Origin: Eubacteriales bacterium mix99
GTDB lineage: Bacteria; Bacillota; Clostridia; Caldicoprobacterales; DTU083
Direction of reading: 5' to 3'
Assembly: GCA_038396605.1 (NCBI GenBank)
Contig: CP121690.1
Coordinates: 652,500-716,499 of the forward strand
Length of the DNA: 64,000 nucleotides
The notes under the pieces were generated by a model, which made no database searches, was not told the origin of the DNA, and worked only from the letters and a program-made list of their open reading frames with translations. Positions 36,646-45,836 of the stretch are shown here, in pieces (position 1 is the stretch's first letter; each line of letters begins with the position of its first letter). A program made the position numbers and the translations under genes.

Positions 36646-36731
36646 ATGACCATGACCAATCAAAGTACGATTGATAAATTAATTGAAATGCGTCTGACAT
36701 CCATGTCAAATGCATTCATCAACCAGCTAAA

Positions 36732-38368
36732 CACAACTTTTTGGTTTTTTAGGTAGCCTGCCTCTCACACCTCGACAGCCATTTTAGTATTAAGCTGATT
36801 GAATAGAGTTTGATGACTTTTTTTGCAATTGCATACGATCCAACAGCCGCGACGTTTATTCGCTTTTACCATTTTTGCATCAAGAATACAGTCCTGAGCC
36901 GACTTCCCCTTAACTCCGGCTACAGCATCCTCAAAGTTTTTATGTATTAGAGCACTGACAAGCATAATGAATGCTAGACCTTGTGTCTTGTAAAAATCGG
37001 CCTGATACAGAGCATTGTAGTCTGCCTTGTTCTTGAAATAGTTGTAATATGTCTCGATAGACCAACGCTTCTTGTAGAGCTCATAAATTTCCTGGGGTGT
37101 CTGTGCTGTCAAACTCGTCTGCAGTACGGTAACTCCCATAAAATCTTTCAGCTTATTGAAGTTTTCATCGGTATACGACTTATCCCCTCGTGCCAGGTGG
37201 CGGAGATAGTTTGCCTGCTCCGTTGAAGCCTCGTTCAGATCCCTGAACGTAAGAACTCTTTGCCCGTCTGTTATCTGTTCCCTATACTCAACCACGGAAG
37301 CTTTGCGTCCTTTTTGGTACATAAATCTTCCTGTCATCTCAAGACTGCTGACGGCCATCTTGCAGGTTGTGAGGTTTTTGGCAAGCGGTATAATGTATGA
37401 GTTGCCATTTGACGTGAACAGATTGAGGTTGTCGGCACTGTAGAATCCACGATCGACAATAAAGAGCAAATCCTTTAACTCAACCTGAACAAGCAAATCC
37501 TTAACGCTGACTTTATCCTGGCTCCCGCCTTCATATATTCTGGAAATAAGGGGCATACCGGTGTTAACGTCATATGCCATGAGAAGATTGATCTGTGGTT
37601 CTCCGATTTTCCAGAATTTATATCCCTTTTCAGCAAGATCGTTTTCCATAGAGCCACAGCCTATTACGTGCCCATCAATTGCGACTTGCCCTGAGCACTC
37701 AGTAACAAGTTTTTCTTCCAGATGGAGTATTTTTCCCTGGCGACGGCCCAGGCTATCATACAGAGAAGATAATGCGGCGTATCCCAGCTTCAGGGAAGGG
37801 TATTTCAGGGATAGATAGCTCATTTCGTAGTACTTATGTATATCTTTCATGTACAAAAAACCATGTATATAATGAATCAGTGCCACCACATATATTCTGA
37901 GGGCATCTACTTGATTGAAGCATTCTTGAAGAAGCAATAGCGTTTTCTGAGAATTTGAAAGGACAACCGCATATTCGCCAAATTCAAGAGTGGTTATTTC
38001 CTCGTCACAATTAAATCCGTTATTTGGGACGAATCCGACGCCATCCAGGATTGTTCCGATTTCTTTTCCCATTTTTGTTCGTCGTTTTCCGTCAGATCCT
38101 TTTACGCTGGAATATTCATAAACATAGTAGCGCCCGGAAATAAGTTTCACCATCGTGCCTTTTGGCTTGAATTTTAGTATGGATTCTGGCACAGAATATT
38201 TACCCACAGCCAACACCTCGTATACCTAAAATATACCTAAATTATACCACAATTTTTTTGTAATGTCAATAAGAAAAAGCGCCGATATTGCTGATGAAAT
38301 GGCGCTTTTCACACATTATTTGAACTATGTTCTATCCCGATACATACCTAAAAATCATTGTTGGTGTG
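36732..38368 (-). mobile_element. IS4-like insertion sequence nested in istB (1,637 bp)
   Basis: Both junctions are readable because istB continues across. A 6-bp duplication GCTAAA (36726-36731 and 38369-38374) flanks ends that begin CACAAC and CACACC and share TTTTTAGGTA a little further in. Very recent relative to the host element. Confidence 0.88.
36765..38216 (-). CDS. IS4-like DDE transposase
   Basis: 483 residues and intact. It has GQVAIDGHVIGC (first Asp), LLFIVDRGFYSADNL (second Asp), and YELYKKRWSIETYYNYFKNKADYN (the Y-(2)-R-(3)-E-(6)-K type motif of IS4/IS1634-like enzymes). The C-terminus is basic and Cys-containing (GCWIVCNCKKSHQ). Family-level naming between IS4 and IS1634 is uncertain. 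Confidence 0.85.
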   Translation of the reverse strand: MLAVGKYSVPESILKFKPKGTMVKLISGRYYVYEYSSVKGSDGKRRTKMGKEIGTILDGVGFVPNNGFNCDEEITTLEFGEYAVVLSNSQKTLLLLQECFNQVDALRIYVVALIHYIHGFLYMKDIHKYYEMSYLSLKYPSLKLGYAALSSLYDSLGRRQGKILHLEEKLVTECSGQVAIDGHVIGCGSMENDLAEKGYKFWKIGEPQINLLMAYDVNTGMPLISRIYEGGSQDKVSVKDLLVQVELKDLLFIVDRGFYSADNLNLFTSNGNSYIIPLAKNLTTCKMAVSSLEMTGRFMYQKGRKASVVEYREQITDGQRVLTFRDLNEASTEQANYLRHLARGDKSYTDENFNKLKDFMGVTVLQTSLTAQTPQEIYELYKKRWSIETYYNYFKNKADYNALYQADFYKTQGLAFIMLVSALIHKNFEDAVAGVKGKSAQDCILDAKMVKANKRRGCWIVCNCKKSHQTLFNQLNTKMAVEV

Positions 38369-39531
38369 GCTAAACGACTCCAGGATGAAGGATATCCCTT
38401 TCGAAGACCGTTTCTCCATGCTGGTAGACATTGAATACAGCAATCGAAAGAACAACCGCTTAAAAAGGTTGATCAAGAATGCTGGATTCGACCAACCGGA
38501 AGCGTACATCGGAGATATCGATTACAAATCCGGCCGCAAGCTGAACCGGTCTCTTATCAGCAGACTGGCGACTTGCGAATATATCATTGAACACCGAAAT
38601 CTTTTTATTACCGGTGCAACAGGCAGCGGTAAGACATACATGGCTTGTGCTTTTGGCATAGAGGCGTGTAAACACTATTTTACGACCAGGTATGTCAGAC
38701 TTCCCGACCTTCTAATAGAACTGGAGATGGCCAGGAATGAAGGCACTTACAAGAAGGTTCAGGCCAAATATGCCAATCCCATTCTTCTCATCATTGATGA
38801 ATGGCTGCTGTTGAAACCGACTGAGACAGAGCAGCACGACATCCTGGAGTTGCTTCACAGGAGGCGGAAAAGATCATCAACCATCTTCTGCTCCCAGTAC
38901 CATGATAATGGTTGGTTTGATCAACTTGGCGGGGAGTCCAGCCCTCTCGCAGAAGCAATCCTTGACCGCATCAAATATGATGCCTATAAAATCAGCATAA
39001 CCAGCACGGATCCGAACAACTACAGATCCATGCGTGAGGTATATGGACTGGACAAGTCCTTAAGCGAGTAAACTCGCATGCGGTTTCCCAGTTCCGGACT
39101 CTCGGTTTCCAATTTTCCGGAACTGCGGTTTCACCGCACCAGAATATTCACAATTGCGACACAAAAAGTTAAAATTCATTTAATTATACATATAATATCC
39201 CCTCATTAACAATATTATAATTTTATTCTAGTGATTTCTATTATATATGCAAAATATAAATAGTCAAATATGATTTAAGACAAGATCTGAAGAGTTGGTA
39301 TAAGAAATGCAAAAAATCTGAGGGACAGCACATGTTTTTATAAAAATAGCATTATTAGAACTATATTTCTTTAAAAGTAAATATATGGGTGTTACTGGGT
39401 TAAATTAAGCCAGAGAACCAACTGTAATCCATCAGGACAGCGACATTTGACTAAAAATGGGTAACACGAATAGACATACACTAGGTATGCCAATTAATTC
39501 CAATTGGTAATCTTATGAAAAGCCGGTCTGT

Positions 39532-41008
39532 TCAGCAATTCCTCTTTATCCGGAATTTCTGCCTGACACCAAGTATATCCAGTACTTCATCTAAATCAAA
39601 GAATGCGTAGTACTTAACGTTGGCGATGATAAGGATTTTACCACCATCCCTTATGGATTCCCGCCTTCTCCATTCCCGCAGGCAGTCCCCGTCAGACTGC
39701 CTGGGAGCTTCCTTTTTACGCCACCCCAGAAAGGCATAGAAAAGCGTATGAGCAAAGATGCATAGAATGATATGCATATATGCCGCGTTTTCTGCGTACT
39801 TGCCCTTCCTTCTGGGTAACCGCTTCAGATATGCCGCCTGTTTCAGTTCCCGGAACCCGCCGTTTTCGATCAGCGACCTCAGCCGATATCTTTTTGGAAT
39901 GCCTGCCGCATCCTCCTCGGCCGGCAGGCTGGTCAGCAGTACAATCTGATCTTCCACAGGCACGGCCTGTCCTTTCCACATTGTGACGACCACAGCATTC
40001 AGAGGAGTGCCGTTTGTTTTGCTATTGTTCTGTACTCCTTTCGGGTTATACTCAAGATACGACTGCAGACCGTCCACCCCGTAACCCTGGCATATGCCCT
40101 TTCCGTAAACCCACTGTGCCAATGGCTTGTTCTGATACTCCTTCCGCAGAGCTATCGCATCTTCACGGATAATCATGCCTGCCTTTGCCGGGATAATAAA
40201 GTCAATCTTCAGTCTGTGTTTCAATTCCCATAATTGAGCGCCGTCCAGAAAGCCCCGGTCCGCAATGACCGTTTCAATGCGGTTTTTCCCACAATTGTGT
40301 ATGCCCTGCCTGATCATAGGCAAGAAATACTTGTGATCATCCTCATTTGCTGGTACAATCTTTACGGCAACAATGATTCGCGACTTTATCTCATACAGCA
40401 CGAATACTTTGAAGCCGTATATGTATTTGTACTCGGGAGGGTCGCTGGGACGGCCTTCCTTTTTTCTTTTCGTCTTCCCACACCCCGGAAAATCCGGCCT
40501 TGTCTCAACGATTGTAGAGTCCAACGCAAATATTCCGCTCCGCAGCAGTCTCCTGAGTCTTCGTACAACGGTATTGTAAACCCCCATTGTGCTTTCGATA
40601 CAGCATTTCTCAATATTGTCTAATACTGTAAACACATTCATGACACAGGGTATTTTTTTTATAGCCTTCTCCGTGCTGATTGGCGTCTCCTCTTTTACAC
40701 AGGCCTTCCTTAACGGTCTCCACATCAAAGCCGATCAGACTCATGGCTCCTTTATCCCCAAGCAACGCCTCACTGCCCCGTGTTGTTGGGATACCCACAA
40801 TAATTTTCAGTAAGTACAACAGCACATAAATATGAATTCCAAGCATCGTTCTGATATGGGTGCCGGTGATCTTCCTGAGATCCCACAGAATCCCCATATT
40901 CCCGAGAAATTTCATGAATGGGCCGATGAACGGCCAATTTGTTTGGATGGCCATGTCAACCTTCCTGTTTTTCAGGGCCTTCTTCGCTTCTCTTTTGTTT
41001 TCTACCAC
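39532..41008 (-). CDS. DDE transposase in two frames (possible programmed frameshift)
   Basis: The 5' frame (41008-40610) starts MVENKREAKKALKNRKVDM and contains GDKGAMSLIGFDVETVKEGL. The 3' frame carries the catalytic part: IFALDSTIVETRPDFPGCG (Asp), TVIADRGFLDGAQLWEL (Asp), and RYRLRSLIENGGFRELKQ (Glu). The frames overlap around an A8 run (40660-40653 on the coding strand), where one slip joins them. Intact ends and a perfect target duplication suggest the element was active recently, so slippage may be normal for it. Confidence 0.75.
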
Positions 41009-41408
41009 GTCTTTCCCCCGCTTTCTTTACGAATTCTGTTACGTCCACTTCATAAAAGGTTTGGATCTGAGCCGCCAATTCATCGATCTCCTGATCCAAT
41101 GCTTTGATTTGCGCCCGGTTTTCTTTAAACGCCTTGTAATTCTCAGAAAATCTTCGGGCATCCTCGACTTTGTCCGCCACACAGGAAGTTGAGATCAGCT
41201 TCTTGCCCTTCAGGTTCTGGTAGATCCAGGGGAAAGGACCGTGCAGTTCACCGGATGCACATTTGCAGTTGGGATTGCCGCACTTGGTCATTCTTTCGTA
41301 AAATGACGCAGCCAGCAGCTGTCCCGGGGTCATAATCTTCTCAAGCAGCTCCCACCTTTTTTGATTCAGTTGATAGATTTTCTGGTGGATTTGTGAAATG
41401 CCTTCCAT
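40956..41408 (-). CDS. DUF6788-type small protein of the IS
   Basis: 150 residues, helical. There is an N-terminal coiled coil (ISQIHQKIYQLNQKRWELLEKIM), then MTKCGNPNCKCASGELHGPFPWIYQN, a CX4CXC zinc-like motif. The C-terminus is highly basic (RRGRKQKRSEE). This small protein is found just upstream of transposases of this kind and overlaps the transposase start by 53 bp. It may bind the ends; role not established. Confidence 0.75.
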   Translation of the reverse strand: MEGISQIHQKIYQLNQKRWELLEKIMTPGQLLAASFYERMTKCGNPNCKCASGELHGPFPWIYQNLKGKKLISTSCVADKVEDARRFSENYKAFKENRAQIKALDQEIDELAAQIQTFYEVDVTEFVKKAGERRGRKQKRSEEGPEKQEG

Positions 41409-41577
41409 TCTTTTCCTCCTTTACGTTGTTATTATATATTATAACGTAATATTATATCATAAAAAGCAGCGGGATGCAATATTTTTCTAAAATATTTTCC
41501 CGCTATCGCTGTAATTGGCTATTTTTATGGCTTTTTTATCGTTGATTTCTTATACCAACTTTTCAGTAAGACAAGAT

Positions 41578-43449
41578 AGCGTCAATTTACTGTAGGGAAA
41601 GAAAGAATAGAGACATCCTGAAATATTCTTACTAGCAACAGTGGTCTTGATTGATTTCATTAATTTTAACAGCAATCAATCTTGTCAGCTACATTTATTC
41701 CACGATCTGCTTGACAACGAGCCTCTGCCGGTGTGGCTTACGGCAGATGTCGGCAGCAGCCATCTCTAACAGCGGGATAGGCTTTGGAGCGGTTGCTGCC
41801 GTACCTCAATGCTACCACACCGACTTCTCGTTATCAAGCAGCTTTTGCGGCATAAACGCTTGATCTATGTCGTCCCGGCTATTAAAAACGCCATAACGAG
41901 CTTTATGAAGGGCCTAATAGCGTATTCCGGCCATACTCCTCATCTCATTAAACAGCCCTGTCTTTTTCCCCATGGTAATTACAGTTGGGCTGCTGCTCCA
42001 TGAACCAGCATATCTGCTTTCTGATGATTTCCTTACTTCCTTGATTAACTCATCCTGCAATTCATGTTTCCTGTTCTCCTTCTCCTTAAGCTTCTGTGCC
42101 ATAACCAGGTCATAGATCCTGCCACCGTTTTTCTTATATACGATAAGTTTGGACATCCTGGCAACACCTTTTTCAGACCATCCCTTAGGCCTGCTGCTTA
42201 GCCTGCTTGAAAACACATGGCTTATATGACCTTCGGCACTGCATCCTATCAGTTCATGGCCCTTATCAGCCTTTATCTCTATTCCATGCCAGTTATTCAA
42301 TATGTACCGTCTGGCATCCTTAACTGCCTTCCTCTTCGTTTTGGAAACCGTTCGTTTGAGGATCTTCTTGAAAACATCCTTGACCATGTCCTTGTCCGGC
42401 CAATCCAATGCATCCTTCAACTCCTGATAGATGTCTCCATCGTTTAAGTGTGCAGTCGCAGTTATCATATATTTCTTAAGATGAAAATTGTCCAGCACAA
42501 ACTTGCTTTTGGGAATCCAGTCAAGCCCGGCCTTAATCCATGATGCCCCATCCCCGGAAAGGTATATGGTTTCAATGAAATCCATGTCGTACTGCTTGTC
42601 TATATATTCTATGACCTCCAGCCACAGATCCTCACTCTCATCATACATGCCGCCAAAATATTTAACGTTTTTAAGCCTGGTCCTTGTTTGGCTGCTTTTT
42701 TCGGGATCTACGCCTTCATGAACATAAACCAGCCTGGGCATAGCTATCTTGCTTTTATCGTCTTCTCCCTGCAGGGAAACATGATCTTCATCTGCTTCAA
42801 CATACAGTATCCTGACATCCCTCTTCTTGTCCACCTTATGCTCATGTTCGCTGATCTCAAGGTTATGTATTTTATCCATAACAGCCTGCTTGCTTATTTC
42901 GTCCATATATCCGGCTCTTTCTCCACCTTTCCTGTAGCTGCTGTCTATGGCCTCTTCCACCACATTGATCACCACATCCGCACTCACTCTGTCATGTGGC
43001 TTAAGACCAACAAGCTCATCAACGAGATATTTCCTTTTGCCACCACTCTTTGGCTTAAAATACGTTCTATTATACTTGATCGTTCCAAAGGTCGTTAAGA
43101 TCCCTGTCTCATCTTTCCTGACAATCTCCCAATTGTTTTTCCTGACCCCGGACTTTCGAAGCTGTTCATCCATCCCCTCAAGAGTCTCCACCAGTATATT
43201 CCGACCAAGTTCAAACAGATCCTCCTGCAGCCCCAGAGTCAGTTCTGCCAGATCCTTACCTTCCCTTAAAAATTCTCTTACCTTATTTTCTGTTTTTCTT
43301 GCAAACTCGTTAAAATCTTGTATACTGTACATGGAAGGTGACAACCTTTCTTAATATTTTTGTGATGATCAATATTTTAGCAGGAAGTCGCCTTCTTTTC
43401 AATCCTTATGGTAATTTATTACTCCTAATCCCTACGGTAACTTTACGCT
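41578..43449 (-). mobile_element. ISLre2-family element, full copy (1,872 bp)
   Basis: Ends AGCGTCAATTTACTGTAGGG (41578) and, inverted, AGCGTAAAGTTACCGTAGGG (ending at 43449). It contains one intact transposase gene plus ~335 bp of non-coding sequence on the 3' side. A second, deleted copy lies inverted at 45837-46881. Confidence 0.87.
41914..43344 (-). CDS. ISLre2-family transposase
   Basis: 476 residues and intact. It has LGRNILVETLEGMDEQLRKSG, GILTTFGTIKYNRTYFKPK, VLYVEADEDHVSLQ-type motif (ILYVEADEDHVSLQGED), YLSGDGASWIKAGLDWIPKSKFVLDNFHLKKY, and GCSAEGHISHVFSSRLSSRPKGWSEKGVARMSKL. These are the UPF0236/ISLre2 hallmarks. The start follows an AAGAAAGG-type site within the IS end. Confidence 0.9.
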   Translation of the reverse strand: MSPSMYSIQDFNEFARKTENKVREFLREGKDLAELTLGLQEDLFELGRNILVETLEGMDEQLRKSGVRKNNWEIVRKDETGILTTFGTIKYNRTYFKPKSGGKRKYLVDELVGLKPHDRVSADVVINVVEEAIDSSYRKGGERAGYMDEISKQAVMDKIHNLEISEHEHKVDKKRDVRILYVEADEDHVSLQGEDDKSKIAMPRLVYVHEGVDPEKSSQTRTRLKNVKYFGGMYDESEDLWLEVIEYIDKQYDMDFIETIYLSGDGASWIKAGLDWIPKSKFVLDNFHLKKYMITATAHLNDGDIYQELKDALDWPDKDMVKDVFKKILKRTVSKTKRKAVKDARRYILNNWHGIEIKADKGHELIGCSAEGHISHVFSSRLSSRPKGWSEKGVARMSKLIVYKKNGGRIYDLVMAQKLKEKENRKHELQDELIKEVRKSSESRYAGSWSSSPTVITMGKKTGLFNEMRSMAGIRY

Positions 43450-43902
43450 AACGTTTACAAGCGGCATATCAATAAAGTTTTAGAGGCTACCGAGGGCAAG
43501 CGTACCTCAATGGTTCCTCCATATAAGGCAGCTATTGTTATGACCATTATAGTCTTACTCATTGGCATATTGATTAGCTATTATGCGGGATATGCTACTG
43601 CCTATAAACATTACGATGAAGATGTATGGGTAATGTCAGCTTCTGATATACAGACATTTTATGCAGAAGTAAAAAAAGTTGACGAGCACTCTATATTGGT
43701 TGAAGGTATTTCCCTCAATGCTGAGGATTATCGAGGGGAGTTTCAATATGATTTATGGGAAGGATTAAACATTTATAGGCAGGAAACTGTTATCCCTCTT
43801 TCTGATTTGTCAGAAGGTGATTTGGTTTCAATCACGCTACTCACCGACCGCACAGGAATCACAAATATTTTCAAAATTCAGCTATTAGCTGATGTGAATT
43901 AA
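43450..43902 (+). CDS. 5'-truncated membrane-anchored protein
   Basis: The frame is open from the ISLre2 junction (NVYKRHINKVLEATEGKRTS) into an ATG at 43510 and on for 130 codons. There is one transmembrane segment near residues 10-30 (TIIVLLIGILISYYAGYATAY), then a ~95-residue soluble domain (EVKKVDEHSILVEGISLNAEDYRGEFQYDL, LSDLSEGDLVSITLL) that may be OB-like. The upstream part was probably cut by the insertion. The ATG lacks a ribosome site. Family unknown. Confidence 0.5.
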   Translation, partial: NVYKRHINKVLEATEGKRTSMVPPYKAAIVMTIIVLLIGILISYYAGYATAYKHYDEDVWVMSASDIQTFYAEVKKVDEHSILVEGISLNAEDYRGEFQYDLWEGLNIYRQETVIPLSDLSEGDLVSITLLTDRTGITNIFKIQLLADVN

Positions 43903-43954
43903 ACTTGCGTTACAAACAATGCCATTGTCATAGGGGTGATGCTATAGAAAAAAA

Positions 43955-44128
43955 TGGTTATTATGCCCTGTCTGTGGCAACAAAACCCGCAACAGGATAC
44001 GCGAAGATACGGTGTTGATTAACTTCCCGTTATATTGTCCGAAATGCAAACAGGAAGTGCTAATCAATGTACAACAACTGAATATGTCAGTTATCAAAGA
44101 GCCAGACGCACAGACGCAGAGCCGATAA
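43955..44128 (+). pseudogene. Cysteine-rich KTR-type small protein without start codon
   Basis: A 57-codon frame reading WLLCPVCGNKTRNRIREDTVL, NFPLYCPKCKQEVLINVQQLNMSVIKEPDAQTQSR, stop. It has two CX2C pairs, the KTR-type zinc-ribbon protein typical of Tn916/Tn1549-like elements. An in-frame TGA lies five codons upstream and no start codon is available between, so a small indel in the A-run at 43948-43954 has probably removed the start. Confidence 0.72.
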
Positions 44129-44447
44129 CACGCAGATATGAAATGCGGTTATTGGCTCTTTTTTTTGACAACGACAACGCTATGCGATTACTGACAAATT
44201 GCAACACGAACACAAAACACCTACGGACTATTTCGGTTATCAATATGAACACACACATCATCATATAATTGCTAATAATTCCCTTATGCCCGGTTGCGCC
44301 ATGCAGCCGGGCTTTTTTGCGTTTTTCTCAAAAGTTTTTTTGGAAAATCCACCGACATTTTCGGCATTTCCAAAATGCCTGGTGTTGAGGGTTTACGAAA
44401 GGGGAAATCATCACCCGTTTTCGCGGTTGCGAAAGGAGGTGAATACC

Positions 44448-44891
44448 ATGAATGAACCTGTTCGTACCCAGTGGCAAATCCGTTGCGCCTTTAACAGCTA
44501 TTGCAAACGGGCGTTGAAGAATGAAGCAGCCAACGCCCACAGGGACACGAAGCGTCAGCAGATACGCGAAGTGACTTTTTCTGACCTGTCCCTACAGGAG
44601 GAAAATCAGCTTTACACCTATGACCGCTATTTTGCAGATGATGAAGCTGAACAATCCTTTTGTGTTGCGGGAAAGGAAATCACCGCGAAGCTGCTTGCCG
44701 AAGCCCTGCACAGCTTACCGGAAGAAAAACGCAACGCTGTCTTACTGTACTACTTCTTTGAAATGAGCGACGTGGAAATCGCAGAGTTATACGCAATTCC
44801 GCGCAGCACCGTACAGTACAGAGGGACAAGCTCTTTTGAGCTTCTAAAACGCTATTTGGAGGAACGCGCCTATGATTCAAATGATTGGTAA
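44448..44891 (+). CDS. Tn916-type sigma-70-like factor (Orf7 family)
   Basis: 147 residues behind a near-ideal AAAGGAGGTGA. The sigma-4-like region is clear: EALHSLPEEKRNAVLLYYFFEMSDVEIAELYAIPRSTVQYR. In Tn916-type elements this protein drives or modulates excision-gene expression. It overlaps the next gene by 20 bp. Intact, though its element is degraded. Confidence 0.87.
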   Translation: MNEPVRTQWQIRCAFNSYCKRALKNEAANAHRDTKRQQIREVTFSDLSLQEENQLYTYDRYFADDEAEQSFCVAGKEITAKLLAEALHSLPEEKRNAVLLYYFFEMSDVEIAELYAIPRSTVQYRGTSSFELLKRYLEERAYDSNDW

Positions 44892-45120
44892 CACCGAAAA
44901 CGACGAACGCGGCTTGTTACCCTACCCGGTAATCATAGCTGCAACAAAGGGCGACCCGGAAGCTATGAAGATTGTCGTACACCAACGAAAGCTACTAGCC
45001 ACTTTGTCTATGCGGAAGCTCCGCGACGAGCGCGGCAATACCTACTACGGCATAGACGAGGACATACGCGACCGCTTGCGGTCAAAGCTCATGCGGGCTG
45101 TCCTTTCATTCAAGGTTTGA
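44872..45120 (+). CDS. Tn916-type small helix-turn-helix protein (Orf8 family)
   Basis: 82 residues with LLPYPVIIAATKGDPEAMKIVVHQRKLLATLSMRKLRDERGNTYYGIDEDIRDRLRSKLMRAVLSF. This is the conserved small regulator that follows the sigma-like factor in Tn916/Tn1549 elements. The overlap with the upstream gene indicates coupled translation. It probably helps regulate transfer/excision genes. Confidence 0.85.
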   Translation: MIQMIGNTENDERGLLPYPVIIAATKGDPEAMKIVVHQRKLLATLSMRKLRDERGNTYYGIDEDIRDRLRSKLMRAVLSFKV

Positions 45121-45553
45121 GTTAAGCAAGCTGCGCCCCCCTTTCCGCAGAGTGTAAAACCTCACCTTGCTTTTGCTCCTTGACAAAGAAAGCGACGGAA
45201 GAAAATGCCGACGCAGCATAGGGCAAATCGGATACGTTCTTTTTGTGCCGAGCCATAGGTTGGGTGCGCCATGACCTCTATTTCAGAGAGAGCGAACAAC
45301 ACCACAATTCAAAGCAAGTGTAGCGGCTTGCGGGCGATGACGTGCAAAAAGGTACAATGATACTCCCTTATAGCCATAGTCCGAGCGTTCAAAGCGTCGC
45401 AGGCATTGGGTAGGGCTGCATGAGAACCATGCAGGAGTGAAATTCTCGTGAGGTTTTGCTAAAACCGTCCGATTAAAGCCTCTTTTTTCGACAACATACC
45501 GTACAAGCGGTTTTGCATATGCTGTATTGAATACCAAAAAGGAGGGGGAACAA
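45121..45553 (+). other. Non-coding 430-bp spacer of the conjugative element
   Basis: No convincing gene on either strand. Contains CTGCATG-agaac-CATGCAG at about 45417-45435, and several short palindromic stretches. A strong AGGAGGGGG precedes the next gene. The order HTH gene - long spacer - small protein suggests a regulatory or RNA-encoding interval. Confidence 0.4.
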
Positions 45554-45814
45554 ATGTTGACAGTAAAACAACTGGACGAAATGAGCCAGTCAGGAATAGA
45601 AAAGATAGATAAATCCGGGCTTGTAGATATTCGTGGAATCAAGATTGACACGAACCAGCCCCCGGAACAGAGAATGATAAATTATTTAGAACAGGTAAAA
45701 AATCCTTATTGCTTTTTGTGCGGTGACAGTGCCGTTCGTGTAAGGTTTGAGCCTACGGGTGACGAGCTAAAAAGTAAGCTGAAAGACTTCTTTATCAGCT
45801 TAAAAAAAGTCTAA
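45554..45814 (+). CDS. Small accessory protein of Tn1549-like elements (DUF6870-like)
   Basis: 86 residues from the ATG at 45554 (AAAGGAGGGGGAAC). Starts MLTVKQLDEMSQSGIEKIDKSGLVDIRGIKID and has one CX2C-like NPYCFLCGDSAVRVRFEP. Proteins of this size and pattern lie next to the recombinase in Tn1549-like elements; function unknown. Its downstream neighbour has been replaced by the inverted ISLre2 remnant. Confidence 0.65.
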   Translation: MLTVKQLDEMSQSGIEKIDKSGLVDIRGIKIDTNQPPEQRMINYLEQVKNPYCFLCGDSAVRVRFEPTGDELKSKLKDFFISLKKV

Positions 45815-45836
45815 ATAATATGAACTCACACATGTT

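Larger units (their letters stand above)
36652..39071 (+). pseudogene. istB: istB, split by an IS4-like element
   Basis: The first ~27 codons (MTNQSTIDKLIEMRLTSMSN ... QLN) are at 36652-36732. The rest resumes at ~38372 with DSRMKDIPFEDRFSMLVDIEYSNRKNNR. The AAA+ ATPase helper is otherwise complete: Walker A FITGATGSGKTYMACAFG, Walker B PILLIIDEW, and sensor region RSSTIFCSQY. A downstream frame starting at 38358 (237 codons) could yield a nearly full-length protein from an IS-internal ATG, so partial function is conceivable. Confidence 0.88.
34929..39151 (+). mobile_element. IS21-family element interrupted by another IS
   Basis: The ends are related inverted repeats (TGAGTATTCCGG at 34929; GTGAATATTCTGG reading inward from 39151) with further CGGAA/GGAAACCG sub-repeats inside. 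A 6-bp AATTGC duplication flanks the element (34923-34928 and 39152-39157). It contains istA and an istB broken by the element at 36732-38368. Confidence 0.88.
39287..41566 (-). mobile_element. Insertion sequence with DUF6788 gene (2,280 bp)
   Basis: Inverted ends CTGAAGAGTTGGTATAAGAAAT (left) and, with one mismatch, its inverse ending ...CTTTTCAG (right). They are flanked by a perfect 11-bp duplication TAAGACAAGAT (39276-39286 and 41567-41577). It encodes a DUF6788 protein and a DDE transposase in two frames. The right duplication abuts the ISLre2 end, so this IS landed right beside an older ISLre2. The 39158-39275 stretch between elements has no gene. Confidence 0.87.

Noticed and set aside
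45283-45651. 122-codon minus-strand frame in the non-coding interval
   Set aside because: Low-confidence composition, no ribosome site, antisense to the real small gene at 45554; more likely an accidental frame over a structured region.
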